The translations under genes and the position numbers were made by a program. DNA of 26,391 nt from Synergistales bacterium (GTDB lineage Bacteria > Synergistota > Synergistia > Synergistales > Aminobacteriaceae): NCBI GenBank assembly GCA_025997955.1, contig BNVH01000053.1, forward strand, positions 1-26,391, given 5' to 3'. Shown here one piece after another: positions 23,865 to 26,391 of this stretch (its first letter is position 1; every line of letters begins with the position of its first letter). Below the pieces are notes generated by a model, which worked only from the letters and a program-made list of their open reading frames with translations, did not search any database and was not told the DNA's origin.

Positions 23865-24416
23865 TTGTCAAAAATTAAGGTCGCTTTGTTTATAATAGGC
23901 GGGTTTGAGGAGACTGAGGCTTTGTGTACCGTCGACATATTGCGGCGTGCCGATATTGATGTCACAATTGTGTCGCTCGGAGACGATAAAAGAGTGGTAG
24001 GCAGGAGCAAGATAGCGGTCGAGGCCGACGCTATGTGGAGCGATATAGCGAACATAACGTTCGATATGCTAGCGATTCCGGGAGGCACTGTTGCGTACCT
24101 CGAACACGACGGGCTTTTGAAATTAGTCAAAGAGCATAATGACAAGGGTGGCAAGTTGGCCGCCATCTGCGCGGCCCCTTCCGTCTTTGGAAAACTTGGG
24201 ATATTGAAAGGCCGTCGCGCCCTTATCTATCCCGGCATGGAGAGCTATATAGACGGCGCGATAATAAGCGCTCAATTAGTCGAGACCGACGGCAATATTA
24301 CGACCTCCAAAGGGCCAGGAACCACGGTACACTTTGCGCTGAGGATCGTAAAAGAGCTCGTAGGTGAGGAAACCGCTCGTAGCGTGGCGGATAAATTTTT
24401 AGCTCAAATTGCATAA
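23865..24416 (+). CDS. DJ-1/PfpI-family protein
   Basis: A 183-residue protein of the DJ-1/YajL/PfpI class. VALFIIGGFEETEAL carries the conserved Glu near residue 16, and LAAICAAPSVFGKLGIL carries the nucleophile-elbow Cys102. These are the residues used by DJ-1 proteins for glyoxalase III or protein-deglycase-like chemistry and for redox sensing. Length and spacing are typical and no part is missing. The start is TTG 23865, with AAGGGATGG upstream; the family N-terminus supports it. The aminotransferase gene follows after 15 bases, so this is probably one operon. The pairing hints at glyoxylate or glyoxal metabolism, but that is inference from neighbours. Confidence 0.9.
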   Translation: MSKIKVALFIIGGFEETEALCTVDILRRADIDVTIVSLGDDKRVVGRSKIAVEADAMWSDIANITFDMLAIPGGTVAYLEHDGLLKLVKEHNDKGGKLAAICAAPSVFGKLGILKGRRALIYPGMESYIDGAIISAQLVETDGNITTSKGPGTTVHFALRIVKELVGEETARSVADKFLAQIA

Positions 24417-24431
24417 GGGAGGGTTTTTATT

Positions 24432-25589
24432 ATGATCAAGACACCTAAGCTGCTTATGATTCCTGGCCCCACCCCCGTCGTTCGCTCTATCCAGGATCAG
24501 ATGGCTCGCGAGACCGTCGCTTTTGGCGACGCCGGTTTTATCGCTGATTTTAAAGGGCTTGTTCTTGACCTCAAGGCCATGTGGCGCTGTGACGGAGAGG
24601 CGTTTGTCGTCGCTGGCACTGGGACAATGGCTATGGAGATGGCGGTAGCAAACGTAACGAAGTGTGGCGAAAATATTCTAATTTGCTCTCATGGCTTCTT
24701 CGGCGACCGCTTTATCGACATCTGCACCCGCAAAGGGCTTAAAACGGACGTACTGAAGGCCGCCTGGGGGACCGTGTATACGCCTGAGCAAATAGACGCC
24801 GAGCTTTCCAAAAAGAAATACTCCGCTATCACAGTTACTCACGTAGACACAGCCACGGGCGTCATAGCTCCCATCAAAGCGATAGGCGATATGCTCAAAA
24901 AGAGACATCCCGATGTTTTGTTCATAGTGGACGCGGTGGCCGCCGCCGGCGGAGCGGAGTCTTGGATGGACTGGGGTATAGATGTACTTTTCTCATGCAG
25001 TCAAAAGGCTTTTGGCGTCGCGCCAGGCCTCGCCATACTCTGGGCGAGCAAGCGAGCCGTGGAGAAGCGTAAGAGCTTGGGGACAATTCCGGAGTCTTAT
25101 TTCGACTTTGAGCGATGGATTCCCATCATGAACGATCCGTCCAAATACTGGGGCACTCCGGCCATCAACATGATCTGGGCGCTCAAAGAAGGTGTGCGGC
25201 TCATAAAAGAAGAGGGTTTAGAAGAACGCTACGAGCGCCACGTTAGACAGGCCGCCATTTTTGTTTCAGCTATGGAAGCGCTTGGCTTCAAGACGGCTGC
25301 CTCCAAGGACAACCGCGCGCCTACTCTGTCGATTTTCTTCTACCCGGAAGGCTCAGGTATAGACGACGCGGCTTTCCGCGCGAAATTGGCCGAAGAGGGC
25401 GTTCAGTCCGCCGGTTGTTTGGCGGAGTATGCTGGCAAAGGCTTCCGTCTGGGACATATGGGTAACATTGATAAGCATGTTTTAGTGGGGACTATAGCCT
25501 CCGTAGAGCGCGCCTGCGTCAAGTGCGGCTATAAGGTAGAGCTCGGCAAGGGCCTTGGAGTGTTGCAGGCCGGATTAGTTGGGGAATAG
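24432..25589 (+). CDS. Class V aminotransferase, alanine/serine-glyoxylate type
   Basis: A 385-residue PLP enzyme. It begins with MIPGPTPV, the usual start of alanine-glyoxylate and serine-glyoxylate aminotransferases. AGTGTMAMEMAVAN forms the PLP phosphate site, VDAVAAAGG holds the Asp that contacts the pyridine nitrogen, and the PLP-binding lysine is Lys192 in SCSQKAFGVAPGLA. RLGHMGNI near the C-terminus supplies the substrate-carboxylate Arg. The likely reaction is amino transfer to glyoxylate to give glycine, with alanine or serine as donor; phosphonate-pathway relatives cannot be excluded. A strong AGGGAGGG lies eight bases before ATG 24432. It is co-transcribed with the DJ-1 gene. I see no clear terminator after it. 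Confidence 0.92.
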   Translation: MIKTPKLLMIPGPTPVVRSIQDQMARETVAFGDAGFIADFKGLVLDLKAMWRCDGEAFVVAGTGTMAMEMAVANVTKCGENILICSHGFFGDRFIDICTRKGLKTDVLKAAWGTVYTPEQIDAELSKKKYSAITVTHVDTATGVIAPIKAIGDMLKKRHPDVLFIVDAVAAAGGAESWMDWGIDVLFSCSQKAFGVAPGLAILWASKRAVEKRKSLGTIPESYFDFERWIPIMNDPSKYWGTPAINMIWALKEGVRLIKEEGLEERYERHVRQAAIFVSAMEALGFKTAASKDNRAPTLSIFFYPEGSGIDDAAFRAKLAEEGVQSAGCLAEYAGKGFRLGHMGNIDKHVLVGTIASVERACVKCGYKVELGKGLGVLQAGLVGE

Positions 25590-25638
25590 GACGGTACCTC
25601 AACAGCCATCAAACTCTTACATTGACAGTATTTAAAAG

Positions 25639-25779
25639 GCAAAACCTTCCGAATTTTGATATAATTGAGTCGACTAAAACACAGTCATATCAATAAAACG
25701 GAGGGTTTTGCACATGTTTTATTATAGTACGACTGCAAAAAGGCTTAATACAAGCGTATTTACAAGTCATTGGTTGTAA
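25639..25779 (+). mobile_element. Probable 5' remnant of an insertion sequence
   Basis: GCAAAACCTTCCG (25639-25651) is repeated inverted, with one mismatch, as CGGAGGGTTTTGC (25699-25711). An extended -10, TGATATAAT (TATAAT at 25660-25665), lies between the arms. The right arm contains a strong ribosome site (CGGAGGG) eight bases before ATG 25714, which opens only 21 codons (starting MFYYSTTAKRL) before TAA at 25777. Transcripts from the internal promoter leave the ribosome site free, while read-through RNA from the aminotransferase gene would fold and hide it. This is the protection used by IS10 and IS50. Together with the broken reading frame it suggests a truncated transposase gene. I do not recognise the family. 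The rest of 25780-25888 is AT-rich with no gene. Confidence 0.4.
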
Positions 25780-25888
25780 CAAAATGCAAAATTTTGTTTT
25801 CAACTTTGAAACCACTAAAAACATAGCAATATCAATCACTTCGAGAGATATAGAAATGAAAAATAGGGAAACTCAAAAAGAAAAGGCA

Positions 25889-25916
25889 TTGACAAAGTCT
25901 TTTTATTTCATATAAT
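25889..25916 (+). promoter_or_regulatory. Promoter of tRNA-Ala
   Basis: Consensus TTGACA (25889-25894) and TATAAT (25911-25916) are separated by 16 bases. The expected transcription start is about 20 bases before the mature tRNA 5' end. The strength fits a tRNA gene. Confidence 0.9.
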
Positions 25917-25945
25917 GAATACTCGTGTTTCACTTAAGATTGTTT

Positions 25946-26021
<76 letters not shown>

Positions 26022-26072
26022 GTGAAAACCACGACTTAATTATGAGTGGGTCGGCAAGCTAATAGAAGGCGA

Positions 26073-26105
26073 AAGGTGTTCCTCAAGACGGGGAATGCCT
26101 TTTTT
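26073..26105 (+). terminator. Terminator after tRNA-Ala
   Basis: AAGGTGTTCC pairs with GGAATGCCTT over ten pairs, two of them G-T, followed by a run of T residues. It closes a monocistronic tRNA transcript of roughly 180 bases. Confidence 0.85.
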
Positions 26106-26106
26106 C

Positions 26107-26391
26107 TTTCTTTCCTTCTTTTCGAGCCCACATCTTTTGTGGAAAAATCAAACTAATCCACCTATCCTCCAGGGCAAACGCATAAAAAAGAGCAACCAAC
26201 CAAGGACGGTCGTTTCTACGATAGTCCAGCTATGTCGCTGTACGTGAAAACAACCACCTATCCGCTGTTATGGATTCTTCTTCATGTATTCATAATTTGG
26301 GCGCACTCATCTTCAATTGCGAATGATAGAGAATCCCAATCGTAACTTCGGTGAGGTTATATCTTTGCATCGGCTACCGAGGATATCGCTG
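26107..26391. other. Tail of the window without a recognisable gene
   Basis: All six frames are broken by stops within about 45 codons, and I see no RNA signature. Short minus-strand stretches such as DWDSLSFAIEDECAQIMNT are not enough to name a family. It may hold the decayed edge of a gene beyond the window. Confidence 0.4.

Noticed and set aside
25784..25915. 43-codon ORF before tRNA-Ala
   Set aside because: No ribosome site, AT-driven composition, and its end overlaps the consensus tRNA promoter.

Overview
The window is about 26.4 kb of bacterial chromosome with roughly balanced GC and frequent AUA isoleucine codons. The gene set is TmcAL, RNase Y and YmdB, histidine ammonia-lyase, HBM-type chemoreceptors, a PMCA-type P-type ATPase and a Ter stress cluster. 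This fits a Gram-negative anaerobe with Firmicutes-like housekeeping genes, such as Synergistota. That placement is an inference from gene content, because no rRNA or ribosomal protein gene is present.

Layout. 1-430: no convincing protein, but a candidate structured minus-strand RNA with its own terminator. 430-2259: a coiled-coil plus PD-(D/E)XK-like protein, then tRNA(Met) cytidine acetate ligase. 2559-4892: rny-ymdB, a two-gene RNA-decay operon. 4902-6437 (minus): an isolated histidine ammonia-lyase with a clear promoter. 6781-13707: three tandem methyl-accepting chemotaxis proteins that share nearly identical signalling halves and differ mainly in the periplasmic sensor. 13858-16518: a PMCA-type (P2B) Ca2+ ATPase. 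16555-23667 (minus): an eight-gene Ter operon transcribed toward the ATPase. 23865-25589: a DJ-1/PfpI protein and a class V aminotransferase in one operon. 25590-26391: a probable insertion-sequence 5' remnant, tRNA-Ala(GGC) with a consensus promoter and terminator, and a gene-free tail.

The most interesting system is the Ter operon. Transcription order is AIM24 protein, TerA-like double-domain protein, two TerD proteins, a strong intra-operon hairpin, then ATP-grasp ligase, PRTase-TRSP protein, StiP/PELOTA protein and HAD phosphatase. The last four match the Ter-associated enzyme module proposed to make a nucleoside-like metabolite. The Ca2+-binding TerD proteins and the Ca2+ pump lie tail to tail, which invites a functional link but does not prove one.

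The three chemoreceptors show a mosaic of shared blocks. mcp2 and mcp3 share TM2/HAMP, mcp1 and mcp3 share tail and terminator, and mcp1 and mcp2 share promoter region and N-terminus. This is best explained by tandem duplication followed by gene conversion.
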